This document shows, piece after piece, positions 33,773 through 43,178 of a stretch of 64,000 bases of DNA. Both the position numbers and the translations under genes were made by a program. The stretch covers positions 62,001 through 126,000 of the forward strand of contig CASIAP010000011.1 in the NCBI GenBank assembly GCA_949372645.1, in the 5' to 3' direction. The notes beneath the pieces are model-generated. The model saw nothing but the letters and a program-made list of their open reading frames with translations. It was not told where the DNA came from and did not search any database. The number at the start of each line of letters is the position of its first letter. Within the stretch, counting starts at the first letter, position 1. The DNA comes from Candidatus Poseidoniaceae archaeon (lineage in GTDB: Archaea; Thermoplasmatota; Poseidoniia; Poseidoniales; Poseidoniaceae).

Positions 33773-34918
33773 ATGAATTCCAAACTGAAAGCGGGTGTAC
33801 TGTTTACTCTCCTTATTTCCTTTTCCTTGAGCGGTTGTTTATCGGAAGAAGCTCTGGGGTCACTCGAATCTGAAAACTCCTGTTTGGCAGAAATTCAGGT
33901 TCGAGAAAGTGATGGAACATTGAAGATTTTAACCTATGATATTGCTGGTTTTTCTGATGAACTCATCGCTCAATTTACCGATGAGACGGGTGTTTCAGTT
34001 GAATTTATTCGCACCGATGATGCTGGAGGAATTTTGGACCAAATGATGCTTACAAAATCTGCACCGCTTGCTGATTTGATGATTGGATTGGATAACACCT
34101 ATCTTCCAACTGCAATTCAAAACTGCCTTTTGATGGAACATTCTGTATCCAATGAGTCTTTTACCACCTCCTCGATGGAATTCTATGATGGTCCACTTGC
34201 ACTTCCATTCGATGAGGGTGATGTTTGTCTCAACTACGATGAGGATGCCTTGGCTGCTGCAAATATGTCAGTTCCAACAAGCCTCTGGAATCTCACAGAA
34301 GCGGAATGGAACGGTAAGATGACTTTCCCCTCGCCAATGACTTCTTCACCCGGTCGAGCATTTTTGGCTGCGACTGTCGACTACTTTGGCAACTCACCGG
34401 GTAACGAAAGTGGAAACATGTCGAGTTGGTGGAATGCCGTTGCCCAAAATGGAGCAATTTTTACGTCCGGATGGACTGAATCGTACGTGACATACTATAC
34501 CGGTGGCTATGGTGAATACATGGAGGGCCACATCGGTGGAGCCTACCTTACCGTATCGTATTGCCATTCACCCGGAGTCGAAGCGTATTTTTCAGAAAAT
34601 TATACCCATTCCTCTTCCTTGGTACTTCCACGTGCTTCATTCCATCAGGTAGAGTACACCGGGATTATCAACGGTGCTGCAGAGGTCAATGCAGCAAACC
34701 AATTCATTGAATTCATAACATCAATAGAAGTCAACGCCAATATGCCTGACTACAATTCCATGTATTCGGTCCGAAATGATACAGACTTACCTGAAACGAA
34801 TGGTTACCGATACCATGCTGATCAAGCATTCGTGAGTACGGCTATTACCCAAGACCTTATTGAGCAAAATATGGATGATTGGCTGCTATCTTGGCGGAAT
34901 GCAGTTCAAATTGACTGA
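33773..34918 (+). CDS. thiB: Thiamine ABC transporter, substrate-binding lipoprotein
   Basis: A 381-residue protein with leader and lipobox S-L-S-G-C (Cys 22). The mature protein is a type-II periplasmic-binding fold. LKILTYDIAGFS, followed by F-T-D-E-T-G-V-S-V-E-F, and LADLMIGLDNTYL match TbpA/ThiB. The LPFDEGDVCLNYD segment parallels the VPFDYGY block at the thiamine site. It captures thiamine or its phosphates outside the membrane and hands them to ThiP. The start codon directly follows the stop of the regulator. Confidence 0.82.
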   Translation: MNSKLKAGVLFTLLISFSLSGCLSEEALGSLESENSCLAEIQVRESDGTLKILTYDIAGFSDELIAQFTDETGVSVEFIRTDDAGGILDQMMLTKSAPLADLMIGLDNTYLPTAIQNCLLMEHSVSNESFTTSSMEFYDGPLALPFDEGDVCLNYDEDALAAANMSVPTSLWNLTEAEWNGKMTFPSPMTSSPGRAFLAATVDYFGNSPGNESGNMSSWWNAVAQNGAIFTSGWTESYVTYYTGGYGEYMEGHIGGAYLTVSYCHSPGVEAYFSENYTHSSSLVLPRASFHQVEYTGIINGAAEVNAANQFIEFITSIEVNANMPDYNSMYSVRNDTDLPETNGYRYHADQAFVSTAITQDLIEQNMDDWLLSWRNAVQID

Positions 34919-34920
34919 GG

Positions 34921-36711
34921 ATGATTCTCGTGGCCAATGCTACGGTGAAACAGAGGTTGAAACCCATTCATGGTCAAGCTCATAAATCGTTTCGAGCCCT
35001 CATTGTCGTTATTTTCCTTATCGGAACAATGCTACCTTTTGTCTATGCTTTCATACGACTTAAGATGGTCACCGGTTGGACTTTTTGGCAAGCCCTGAGT
35101 GGATTTGATACCGTCTATGGCGGTAGCGAAGCACTACGATTCACACTCCTTGAAGCGTTTGCATCTTCATTGCTAACAGTTCTTATCGGACTGCCGATTG
35201 CGTGGTTCTTAAGCCGATACCAATGGAAGCGAATCCGAATATTACGGGCTTTTCTAGCGGTTCCATTTGTCACACCTGCAATTGTAGCTGCCATGGGGTT
35301 TCTCAGCCTCATTCGGCAAGACGGTTTACTCACGAAAATGGGCATAGACCTACGCCTGGAAGAGGGTGTAATCGGATGGTTTGCAGAAGCATCAGGTTGG
35401 CAACATCCTGGCCATTTCATAGCACTCATCATTGCACATGCCTGGTTTAATTTGTCACTTATGATTCGATTTGTCGAACCAACCTTATCTTCACTCGACC
35501 CGGCTTGGGAAGAACAATTATCGATGTTACCAGGAGGGAAATCAAGAATTTCACGTTTGAAAAATCTATGGATTCCGGTAATTGGTCCTGCAGTACTGTG
35601 TGCAGCATCGCTAAGCTTCTTATTTTCATTCACCTCTTTTGCGTTAGTGAAATGGTTAGCGCCTACCAACCATTCACTTGAGTCACTTATGGCAGAAGCT
35701 GGTTCTTCCGCAGGTATTGTTGGGTATCGAATTGATTCAAGCGAATTGATTTATTCGGTTGCTCTACTGCAATTCCTCATTTTACTCTTCACGTTGTGGA
35801 TCACTGCAATGTTACAAAAGCGCTATTCAGAGCGACTCTCTCTGTTGAGTGAACAAGGTGTTCGGAAGCACCATGGTCCACCCACAATACTCGCTAAGTT
35901 GGTTATTCTTCTCGGTATATTATTCACCGTTCTACCTTTTGTCTCAGTATTTATCTCCTCATTTCAAGTCCGTAAAATCTCCGATGGTTCTGCCAAATAT
36001 GATTGGACCCTGGATGGGTGGTCAAATGCATGGAGTGGAGATTTGTCCACAATGGGAGTTGGTGAAGCGATGTCAAACTCCATCATCTATGCCTTATGTA
36101 CCCTTGTCGTAGCGTTACCTCTCGGATGGGTTTTAGCCTCAACGATCTTCAAACTCGAACAATCGGGATGGTCAAAGTCTTCAAAGATATTGGATTTAGC
36201 ATGTATGTTACCATTGGCGATTTCGGCTTTGATGGTGGGCCTGGGTGTGTTACTCGGTGGACTAAGATGGTATCCCGAGATGTTTAGTTGGTTCCTTCTT
36301 CCGGTTTATCCTCATGTTCTTCTCACCATTCCGTTTGTTGTGCGAGTGATGTTACCAGCTTACCATTCACTGGATCCAGCATATGCTGAGCAATGTAAAA
36401 TGTTGAACCTTTCACCACTACGATCGTGGTACCATGGTTCATTGATGTTCTTACGAGGACCGGCTGTTGTAGCGGGATCACTCACATTAGCTTTCTCTCT
36501 TGGTGAATTTGGAGCTTCATGGTTGTTAGTACGTTCGGGTACTTGGGACACACTCTCGATTGTCGTCGACCAGTTAATGAGTCGCCCAAATTTCGACCCT
36601 CTAATACATCCGACTGCTATGGCTGCTGCAACGATGTTAATGGTGCTCACATTCATTTTGTTCCTGCTTGCAGAACGTTTCAGGGCACCTGACCAGAGGA
36701 GTGGTTTTTGA
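34921..36711 (+). CDS. thiP: Thiamine ABC transporter permease
   Basis: A 596-residue protein made of two fused MetI/BPD permease halves, as in ThiP, with about 12 hydrophobic helices. Each half has an EAA-like loop: LDPAWEEQLSMLPGG in the first and LDPAYAEQCKMLNL in the second, the docking sites for ThiQ. It starts 2 bp after thiB and its TGA overlaps the ATG of thiQ. Length slightly exceeds enterobacterial ThiP (about 536). Confidence 0.88.
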   Translation: MILVANATVKQRLKPIHGQAHKSFRALIVVIFLIGTMLPFVYAFIRLKMVTGWTFWQALSGFDTVYGGSEALRFTLLEAFASSLLTVLIGLPIAWFLSRYQWKRIRILRAFLAVPFVTPAIVAAMGFLSLIRQDGLLTKMGIDLRLEEGVIGWFAEASGWQHPGHFIALIIAHAWFNLSLMIRFVEPTLSSLDPAWEEQLSMLPGGKSRISRLKNLWIPVIGPAVLCAASLSFLFSFTSFALVKWLAPTNHSLESLMAEAGSSAGIVGYRIDSSELIYSVALLQFLILLFTLWITAMLQKRYSERLSLLSEQGVRKHHGPPTILAKLVILLGILFTVLPFVSVFISSFQVRKISDGSAKYDWTLDGWSNAWSGDLSTMGVGEAMSNSIIYALCTLVVALPLGWVLASTIFKLEQSGWSKSSKILDLACMLPLAISALMVGLGVLLGGLRWYPEMFSWFLLPVYPHVLLTIPFVVRVMLPAYHSLDPAYAEQCKMLNLSPLRSWYHGSLMFLRGPAVVAGSLTLAFSLGEFGASWLLVRSGTWDTLSIVVDQLMSRPNFDPLIHPTAMAAATMLMVLTFILFLLAERFRAPDQRSGF

Positions 36712-37355
36712 TGAAAGATCCAGTGACAACACTACGTTTGAAAAATATTGCCAAGACCTTCAACTCTCAACTCATTTTTAAAAATTTGAATATCGAGGTT
36801 CATGAAAATGAAATCGTCGCTCTTCTTGGGCCAAGTGGATGTGGAAAATCTACGCTTTTGCGTATGATTGCTGGCTTGGAGTCGGTTGATGAAGGGATGA
36901 TTAAATTTTCAAAATCAACAGAAGCAGATGTTGGTTATGTATTTCAGAAACCGATTCTCTATCCCCATCTAGATGTTGCGGGGAATGTTGCTCTCGGAAT
37001 TGGAGAAAGAATCACGAAGAGTGAACGGAAAGAAAGGATTGCCAATGAATTATGCCTTGTCGGACTTGAAGGATTTTCTTCTCGGAAAATTGAATCACTT
37101 TCAGGTGGTGAGGCACAACGCGTGACGGTCGTGAGAGCCTTACTCAATCAACCAGCACTCTTGTTGCTTGATGAGCCCTTTTCAGCACTGGACATTCCAA
37201 CACGCCGTAAGATTGCCCAAGACACAAGAGCTGTTCTCAAATCGAAAAAAACTTCTGCAATACATGTTACACATGACCCCCAAGAAGCAGAAATTATTGC
37301 GGATCGAGTCCTAAAATGGGATGAAATCACCTCTTTTGGAACGGAAGAAGAGTAA
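36711..37355 (+). CDS. thiQ: Thiamine ABC transporter ATPase
   Basis: A 214-residue ABC ATPase. Walker A is GPSGCGKST, the Q-loop FQKPILYPHL, the signature LSGGEAQRV, Walker B LLLLDEPFSALD and the H-loop HVTHD. It is short, without the C-terminal regulatory domain of MalK-type ATPases, as in ThiQ. The ATG at 36711 overlaps the thiP stop; a TTG one codon earlier is not needed. It powers thiamine uptake with ThiB and ThiP. Confidence 0.88.
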   Translation: MKDPVTTLRLKNIAKTFNSQLIFKNLNIEVHENEIVALLGPSGCGKSTLLRMIAGLESVDEGMIKFSKSTEADVGYVFQKPILYPHLDVAGNVALGIGERITKSERKERIANELCLVGLEGFSSRKIESLSGGEAQRVTVVRALLNQPALLLLDEPFSALDIPTRRKIAQDTRAVLKSKKTSAIHVTHDPQEAEIIADRVLKWDEITSFGTEEE

Positions 37356-37420
37356 ATTAAGATGGCTACAATCCAAGGATACCATAATAAGTGGCCCCGT
37401 ATCAATTCCTTTTGGTCAAC

Positions 37421-37960
37421 ATGGTAGGTACCCCACTCGATGTGCTCCCGTATGTGCGGGGAATCCAAATGGTTCTCTCTGGATATGAAGGGTACACAAA
37501 AGGTAAACGACGTAATGCAGATCTCGCGATTCGTGAGGAAATTAAGCGGTGCGGCACACGTGCTCGAAACCATATAATGAATATCCATGACAGTAGTTTT
37601 CGAGAAAAGAAAATTGTTGTAGCAAAAGCAGCAAAGGCATGTTGCAATACCATAGATCTATTAATTGAAGACATTGATAAATCACCAACTGGTATGACAC
37701 ATGCTTTCTTTTCTGGACAACGTTCTGCATCGGTGTCTGTCCTTAAAAAACTCATCAAACACGACCATGATGTAATTGAAATGATGACCAAAGCGGTCAA
37801 TATATCGAACAGTGTCGAACATGCATTTTCTTCGGACCAGTCCGACAATGAAGTCAAGTCTTTGATTCGAAAGTGTGAACAGATGATTACCAGTTCCCGT
37901 GGCTATTACAGTGCAAGATCAACTGTTCTTGATGGACTGCGACAGAAAAAGAAGGTGTGA
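37421..37960 (+). CDS. Helical hypothetical protein, partner of the SPFH-like gene
   Basis: About 179 residues from the ATG at 37421, with a CATAATAAG element about 30 nt upstream. It is almost all alpha-helical and basic, with no signal or membrane helix. Segments such as KAAKACCNTIDLLIEDI and LIRKCEQMITSSRGYY suggest a helical bundle. No family is recognised. The stop lies 2 bp before the ATG of the next gene, so the two probably work together, perhaps as a membrane-associated or cytoskeleton-like pair. That is inference from position only. Confidence 0.6.
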   Translation: MVGTPLDVLPYVRGIQMVLSGYEGYTKGKRRNADLAIREEIKRCGTRARNHIMNIHDSSFREKKIVVAKAAKACCNTIDLLIEDIDKSPTGMTHAFFSGQRSASVSVLKKLIKHDHDVIEMMTKAVNISNSVEHAFSSDQSDNEVKSLIRKCEQMITSSRGYYSARSTVLDGLRQKKKV

Positions 37961-37962
37961 AT

Positions 37963-39174
37963 ATGACGACGAATTTTAAGTGGCGAAGCAACCCAAACAT
38001 CGTAGCTCGACTTGTGGATGGAAATGACATTAAAACTTGGAAATCACAGCAAGTTGTCTTGAAGCCAAATGAAGCTTGCGCCTTTATAATCGATGGCAGA
38101 ATTGGCGACATCGTATCTGAAAAAGTAGTCGGTAACATCGGAGGAGGCCTCGGACGTCATATTGCAGATATGATGGGTGCAACAGCAACTGACCGGCGAA
38201 TGCTGTTCGCTATGACAGGACCGATCGATTTGTGGGTCCCGTTTTCAACAAATCTCGCAAATGGTTCAGGAGCTACCGGACACATGAATCTCCGCATCCA
38301 ATTACGTAAAGAGGACATTCCTAAATTACTCAATCTTTTTGCAAACCGTGCACCACTTCTCGATCGAGAAGGGTTGATTTCTTTCTTTGGCCATGAAGTT
38401 ACGACACGATGCATTGTCCCGGCGCTGGCAAAATGTACAAGCATTGAAGAATTACGTAGTTCAGAGTTCCAAGAGCATTTGGAAATGCACACCGAGGTTG
38501 AAATGCGACAGACGCTATCGACTCTTGGTTTCACTTTCTTACGTGCTTTTATTTCGACCAGTAAAACTGACCAAGAGAAGCTTGCTCGACTCAAAGCAGA
38601 TTTTGACTTTGCAACAAAAACGGAAGGAGCAAATGCCGATGCTTTGATGGAACGTATCGCAATTCGTGAAGCTGCAACACTGCGCCGCATTGAATGTGAA
38701 GTAAATGTAGAACGTGCAAAGAAACGAGGAGAAGTCACTATACAAGCAGAAAGTGAACTTCTCGAACTTCGTAAGCAGGAATCGGTCTGGGAAGCAGAAC
38801 TCAAGCGAGACCAAGGACGTTCTGACCTTCGTATGAAAGAATCATCTCATAAAACATCTCAAGCTATGGACTTGTTTGACCAAGTCCAGAATCGAAAGCG
38901 AGACCGTATTCAACAAAGTCAAGAACACCAAGATCAGAGAATGGATAAGCAAAATGATATTCAGACAAAAATGATGGAAATGGCAGCACAACAAGGTGCA
39001 TTGACTCCTGAAGTGATGCAAGAGTTCTTGCGTCAGCAAACTGCTCAAAAAGCAATTGATGGGACCGATTCAGTCAGTCAGGCAACACCACCAGTTGGTT
39101 CTGTCTGCCAACAGTGTCAAGCTGCCATGATGCCAGGTTGGAAAGCCTGCCCTCATTGCGGCTGGTCGCAATGA
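37963..39174 (+). CDS. SPFH-like protein with coiled coil and C-terminal zinc ribbon
   Basis: A 403-residue protein. Residues 1 to about 190 resemble SPFH/virion-core-like (YdjI-type) proteins: WRSNPNIVARL, VVLKPNEACAFIIDGRIGD and LWVPFSTNLANG. Residues about 195-330 are long charged coiled coil (RLKADFDFATKTEG ... RIECEVNVERAKK). The C-terminus has a double-knuckle zinc ribbon C-Q-Q-C ... C-P-H-C-G-W. Proteins of this kind often scaffold membrane patches or stress responses. The ATG at 37963 follows GAAGGTG; an in-frame GTG two codons before overlaps the upstream stop. Confidence 0.72.
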   Translation: MTTNFKWRSNPNIVARLVDGNDIKTWKSQQVVLKPNEACAFIIDGRIGDIVSEKVVGNIGGGLGRHIADMMGATATDRRMLFAMTGPIDLWVPFSTNLANGSGATGHMNLRIQLRKEDIPKLLNLFANRAPLLDREGLISFFGHEVTTRCIVPALAKCTSIEELRSSEFQEHLEMHTEVEMRQTLSTLGFTFLRAFISTSKTDQEKLARLKADFDFATKTEGANADALMERIAIREAATLRRIECEVNVERAKKRGEVTIQAESELLELRKQESVWEAELKRDQGRSDLRMKESSHKTSQAMDLFDQVQNRKRDRIQQSQEHQDQRMDKQNDIQTKMMEMAAQQGALTPEVMQEFLRQQTAQKAIDGTDSVSQATPPVGSVCQQCQAAMMPGWKACPHCGWSQ

Positions 39175-39247
39175 TTACGCCTCAGAAAAGCCATGAGAAC
39201 TTCTGAGCCAGCACAAGTATTACACCTCCAACAGATTTGGTGAAATC

Positions 39248-40006
39248 ATGTTCCTACAATGGGGTTCCAAACCTTGGAGAATTTGGCGTTCGCATTGGAA
39301 CAATCGGCAAATGTTTCGTAACAGACGCCTCACCTTTGCTATTTTGACTGCCATGGGATTGTTTGCTGCAATCCCATATACGCTGATTAATCGATTTGCA
39401 TCAATACGGGATTGGGCTGCTTTTGACCCCACACTCCAACTCGACATCGAGATTCCATTCATCGCATGGATGGTTTTACCTTATCTTACACTGTATTTGT
39501 ATTACCCAGCAGCTGCCTGGCTCGGTAGTAAAAATGAAATAATGTGGCGACAAAATATAGTGTTTCATCAAATGATGCTGCTGACATGCTGGGGAGTGAA
39601 TCTAATATTCATCCTGTTGCCTGTAGAAATAGATTTGCGCCATCTTATCCACGGCATTGAAGGTACTTCATGGGAACCGATATTCGCAGCTATGCACACC
39701 GTGGACACCCCTTGGAATTCTTGGCCTTCGCTTCATATCGTTCAAAGCATGCAAGTGGTATTGGTGCTCAGGTATTGGTATCCACCAAGAACCACGCGTC
39801 TCAAAACAGCACACGCCTTACTTCTCATTATGTGGATCTCGCTCGTCATATCGACCATGACCATCAAACAACACTATGTTTGGGATGTTGCAACTGCAAT
39901 GTTAGTGGCTGGGCTCGGATGGAGATATTGGATGAAACCATGTCTTGAACGCTTGAAGACAGAAGAATTCATCGACCAATTCGATGCTCGAATGGCACTC
40001 GATTAA
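39248..40006 (+). CDS. PAP2-family membrane phosphatase
   Basis: A 252-residue protein with about six hydrophobic helices. The phosphatase signature is visible as WPSLHIVQ (middle motif with its His) and IKQHYVWDVATA (last motif, catalytic His and Asp). It probably removes phosphate from a lipid phosphate or a similar substrate at the outer membrane face. The first motif (K-x6-R-P) is not clearly kept, as is common in inositolphosphotransferase-like members. The ATG follows GGTG. It overlaps the convergent CcdA-like gene by 4 bp. Confidence 0.78.
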   Translation: MFLQWGSKPWRIWRSHWNNRQMFRNRRLTFAILTAMGLFAAIPYTLINRFASIRDWAAFDPTLQLDIEIPFIAWMVLPYLTLYLYYPAAAWLGSKNEIMWRQNIVFHQMMLLTCWGVNLIFILLPVEIDLRHLIHGIEGTSWEPIFAAMHTVDTPWNSWPSLHIVQSMQVVLVLRYWYPPRTTRLKTAHALLLIMWISLVISTMTIKQHYVWDVATAMLVAGLGWRYWMKPCLERLKTEEFIDQFDARMALD

Positions 40007-41673
40007 CCGAAAACCTGACTGACCAAATCAGGGCGTGTTAGGTAGAGAGTGAGGCATATTCCTGCCATGATCATCATCCAAGATCCAACCAGTTTAATCA
40101 TGCCTGTCGCACGCTTGAGGAAATTAATCATGACTTGTCGTCCCAAGCCCACCATGGTTGTAACAATGACCATCAGAATCAATAAACCAACCATCAAACC
40201 ACTTATTCCAATTCCAGTTGCCGAAGGTCCAAGTGTACTGAGGTAGAGGACGAAAGGAAGAACTGCAGCGGCGGTACAATCAATGGATGCAGCGGCATAA
40301 CCAATGCCATAGAGATACATGTTTCGGCGTGGGGTAAACGTTTCATCTTCTTCCGTTGTACTGTACTTACGAACAAGTTTATCGACAAATCCCATCAGAT
40401 GCGAAGTGATTCCGATGAGCATCATCGAACCTAAAACAATCAACAACAAAGCGATGAAAATAGCAATGAAATGTACTGCGCCCGACTTAGCAAAAGCTTC
40501 GCCCATAATCATAGCAACAATGCCAATCAAGGCAAAGAATGTCCACATGCCAAGTCCTGAGAGTATTCCAATGACCAATGAATTCGGCATTTTCTTTTTC
40601 AGTTGCCCTGAATCGATGAGTTCGTCTTCTCGGGCACTCAGTGAAAGATAGTACGAGATGAAACCCGGCAATACTGGGAAAGCACATGGTGAGAAGTAGA
40701 CCAAAATAGATAACACCAGTCCAAGAATGAATATTGCAGCATAAGATGTACTCGGCTCCTCCCATGCAAGACGTGACGAGATGAGTTCAGAGGATTCTTG
40801 TTCGGAAAGGGTGGCCGACAATACTTTTTCCATTTGACCATCAAAACCTGCCCAACGGTCGGTTGGATTACCTGTGGATTGTTTCTCAATGATGTAACCT
40901 TCTTCGTCAATAATCAAAACAACAGGAATTTGCCCCGTACCGCCTGTCGTGAACAAACGGACAGGATCGGTGGTCGAACCATCTTCCAAAACTGCCCCTG
41001 TAGTGGAACCAAGCCCAGTGGGATAATACGGAACATGATAAGGGTCCGCTGATTGATTCAGATATGGAATGTCTTCGCTATACCAGGCACCATAAGCAAA
41101 TATTTTCAGTGATTTACCCGAAGCATTTGCCATGGCTTGCCAATCATCCATATTCTCTTCAATGTGTTCTTGCACAACATGGCAATTTCCGCAGTCACGC
41201 GCCATGAGATCAAGAATTATGATACTTCCACGGTGTTCAGAAAGAGAGATCCACCCGGTAGAATTAGCCAGCGGTTGTTCAATGTCACTGCGGTTCAACG
41301 ATTCAAATACAATATTTGGAATTGGTGCAGGTTCTGCGTCAGAAGCAAATATGTCATCCATACTGTCAAACATTGAGAGTGCAGCAAAGGAAATAGTCAC
41401 AAACATCAGTGCAGCAATGCCGAAAGCTTTCCAAGTTTCAGCTTGTTTGAAAACACCAAAATCAGCCTGCCCCCATAGACCTTTGAATGCAGAAAAGACC
41501 CGGTTCCGAGGAATTTTTGGTTGAGGAGAACTTTGAGGAGGCAAATCTTGCTGCTGAGGTGCATGGTAATGATTGTGAATCACAGGTCCGGTATGCAAAT
41601 TACCGCCAACAACACTGTCATTGAGATTGGTGGACAAATCAATATTGATTGCATCTTCACCATCCAGTCCCAT
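40003..41673 (-). CDS. Thioredoxin-like/CcdA fusion, thiol-disulfide transporter
   Basis: About 556 residues from the ATG at 41673. The N-terminus has NDSVVGGNLHTGPVIHNHYH, then one hydrophobic helix. An extracytoplasmic thioredoxin-like domain follows with MARDCGNCHVV (C-x-x-C). The last roughly 240 residues form a CcdA/DsbD-type six-helix domain, starting at the helix with FSPCAFPVLPGFISYYL. CcdA moves electrons from cytoplasmic thioredoxin across the membrane, and here the acceptor domain is fused to it. It may support cytochrome c maturation or repair of secreted disulfides. The many Cys-rich secreted proteins in the window would be natural clients. Confidence 0.82.
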   Translation of the reverse strand: MGLDGEDAINIDLSTNLNDSVVGGNLHTGPVIHNHYHAPQQQDLPPQSSPQPKIPRNRVFSAFKGLWGQADFGVFKQAETWKAFGIAALMFVTISFAALSMFDSMDDIFASDAEPAPIPNIVFESLNRSDIEQPLANSTGWISLSEHRGSIIILDLMARDCGNCHVVQEHIEENMDDWQAMANASGKSLKIFAYGAWYSEDIPYLNQSADPYHVPYYPTGLGSTTGAVLEDGSTTDPVRLFTTGGTGQIPVVLIIDEEGYIIEKQSTGNPTDRWAGFDGQMEKVLSATLSEQESSELISSRLAWEEPSTSYAAIFILGLVLSILVYFSPCAFPVLPGFISYYLSLSAREDELIDSGQLKKKMPNSLVIGILSGLGMWTFFALIGIVAMIMGEAFAKSGAVHFIAIFIALLLIVLGSMMLIGITSHLMGFVDKLVRKYSTTEEDETFTPRRNMYLYGIGYAAASIDCTAAAVLPFVLYLSTLGPSATGIGISGLMVGLLILMVIVTTMVGLGRQVMINFLKRATGMIKLVGSWMMIMAGICLTLYLTRPDLVSQVFG

Positions 41674-41907
41674 GCTTCTACCAAGACCGCACACCATTTG
41701 AACATAATGGGTGGGATACTTGTAATTCGTAAAACAATAATGACCATTTATTCTTATGGAAAGAATGTAAACTCACAGAACTAATGTGAGTCATGGGTTT
41801 GGAATTATATGGGCAATGGGCTGAAATCATCGGTTTGATTACGATACTGGTGCAGCGATTTATTCTTGGTTTTAAATTAAAGAAATAAAGGCAAGTCGCA
41901 TGAGAAG

Positions 41908-41980
41908 TGGGCTCGGAGAGATTTGAACTCTCGATCTTCGCCATGTGAAGGCGACATCATAACCCCTAGACCACGAGCCC
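41908..41980 (-). tRNA. tRNA-Val (CAC anticodon)
   Basis: On the minus strand, acceptor strands GGGCTCG (41974-41980) and CGAGCCC (41909-41915) pair perfectly; the discriminator is A at 41908. The anticodon stem TCGCC/GGCGA encloses loop TTCACAT, anticodon CAC. The T loop is GTTCAAATC. No CCA is encoded and no intron is seen. The 210-bp spacer to 41698 otherwise holds nothing I can support. Confidence 0.96.
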
Positions 41981-42036
41981 TAAGGTAAACCGTCGTAAAG
42001 CCGGCGTGATATAAGACTCCCCGTCGAACATCTACG

Positions 42037-43122
42037 TTAACGGTGAGCGTTGAGATGAACCATACCAACTTCAAGTCGGTCATGGGTTGGGTGGACTTCG
42101 ATGAGGTGGACTGGAACATTGACCACATCCGCTAATTCTTCAGCTAACGAAAGTGGCAATTCAATGCGCTGATATTCAGCATTATACCGAATCCATCCTT
42201 CTGCAACTCCGAGTTCTTCCATCAATTCAGCGACGTCTTCAGATGCATCCTCGAGTTGAGTAGGTATGGAGCCAAACAGAATCGTATCGTCGTCACTTAA
42301 TATTTCATAAGGTCGTAAATTCGCTTGACCCCTTCGTCGGAAACGAGCTCGGAGTTGTCCTGCATCCTTGTAGTGCGATGAACAGAACTTCAGATGGAAA
42401 TTCATGTCTTGGGCTGCATCTTTCAATCGCAGAGCCAATTCAGCAGAACCTTCAGCTGCTGCGGTAATACCACCGCTCAGATTAAATCCACGGACATCCA
42501 TATTTTCTTGATTTCCAACCGTAATTTCGAGTTCATTGAGATTAAGGAATTCTACTGGAGAATCATGTAAAGTATCGAGCAAGGCGAACAGTTGTTCCTC
42601 TTTGTCCGGTTCACACGGTAACTCAATTCCTACGTGGATGCCTGCATCAGCACAGGCTTGTATCACTGGAAGATATTTCGTCAAGGTCCCATCCAAAAGG
42701 TGGAAACGAATCTCGTCTAATCCTGCTGCTCCAAAATCGGCTGCACGGTCGACTTGGAAAGGTATGGAAGTGTAGAGGTGGATGTGATGCTCTTTTCCAA
42801 AAGCGGCTTTCAGTTGGTGAACGGCTTCCAGTGATTTTTCCATGTCAAGCATTGGGTCTCCACCGGTAATCCCAGTACCTGTAGCACGCATAGCATGGCC
42901 TTCTTCAATCACATCAGCCCAAGAAGAGCATCGGCGTTCGTTGGCAAACATGTCGGGTGATTCTCGTCGATTGTCCGAGAGAGGGCAATAATCACAGCCC
43001 CAATGGCATTTACCTGTGACAAATAAAACCAGTTTACTACCTCGTTGACACTGAATGCATCCTTCAGCCTCACCGTCTTCTGCAGGGAGGATTTCGGTCG
43101 CCATTGGCAAAGACACAGTCAT
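42037..43122 (-). CDS. Radical SAM protein, PFL-activase-like (COG2108 type)
   Basis: About 361 residues from the ATG at 43122. An N-terminal C-I-Q-C pair precedes KLVLFVTGKCHWGCDYCPLS, whose C-x3-C-x2-C binds the [4Fe-4S] cluster; GITGGDPML binds SAM. The C-terminal roughly 100 residues look like a small strand-rich domain with PLSLAEELADV. The pattern fits an archaeal family annotated as related to pyruvate formate-lyase activating enzyme, without known substrate. It lies downstream of pdxT on the same strand with a 56-bp gap. Confidence 0.8.
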   Translation of the reverse strand: MTVSLPMATEILPAEDGEAEGCIQCQRGSKLVLFVTGKCHWGCDYCPLSDNRRESPDMFANERRCSSWADVIEEGHAMRATGTGITGGDPMLDMEKSLEAVHQLKAAFGKEHHIHLYTSIPFQVDRAADFGAAGLDEIRFHLLDGTLTKYLPVIQACADAGIHVGIELPCEPDKEEQLFALLDTLHDSPVEFLNLNELEITVGNQENMDVRGFNLSGGITAAAEGSAELALRLKDAAQDMNFHLKFCSSHYKDAGQLRARFRRRGQANLRPYEILSDDDTILFGSIPTQLEDASEDVAELMEELGVAEGWIRYNAEYQRIELPLSLAEELADVVNVPVHLIEVHPTHDRLEVGMVHLNAHR

Positions 43123-43178
43123 TGAACTCAAACACTCCTGTCGCCTTTGGGGTTTCAACCTCTCGTATGGTCCCATCC

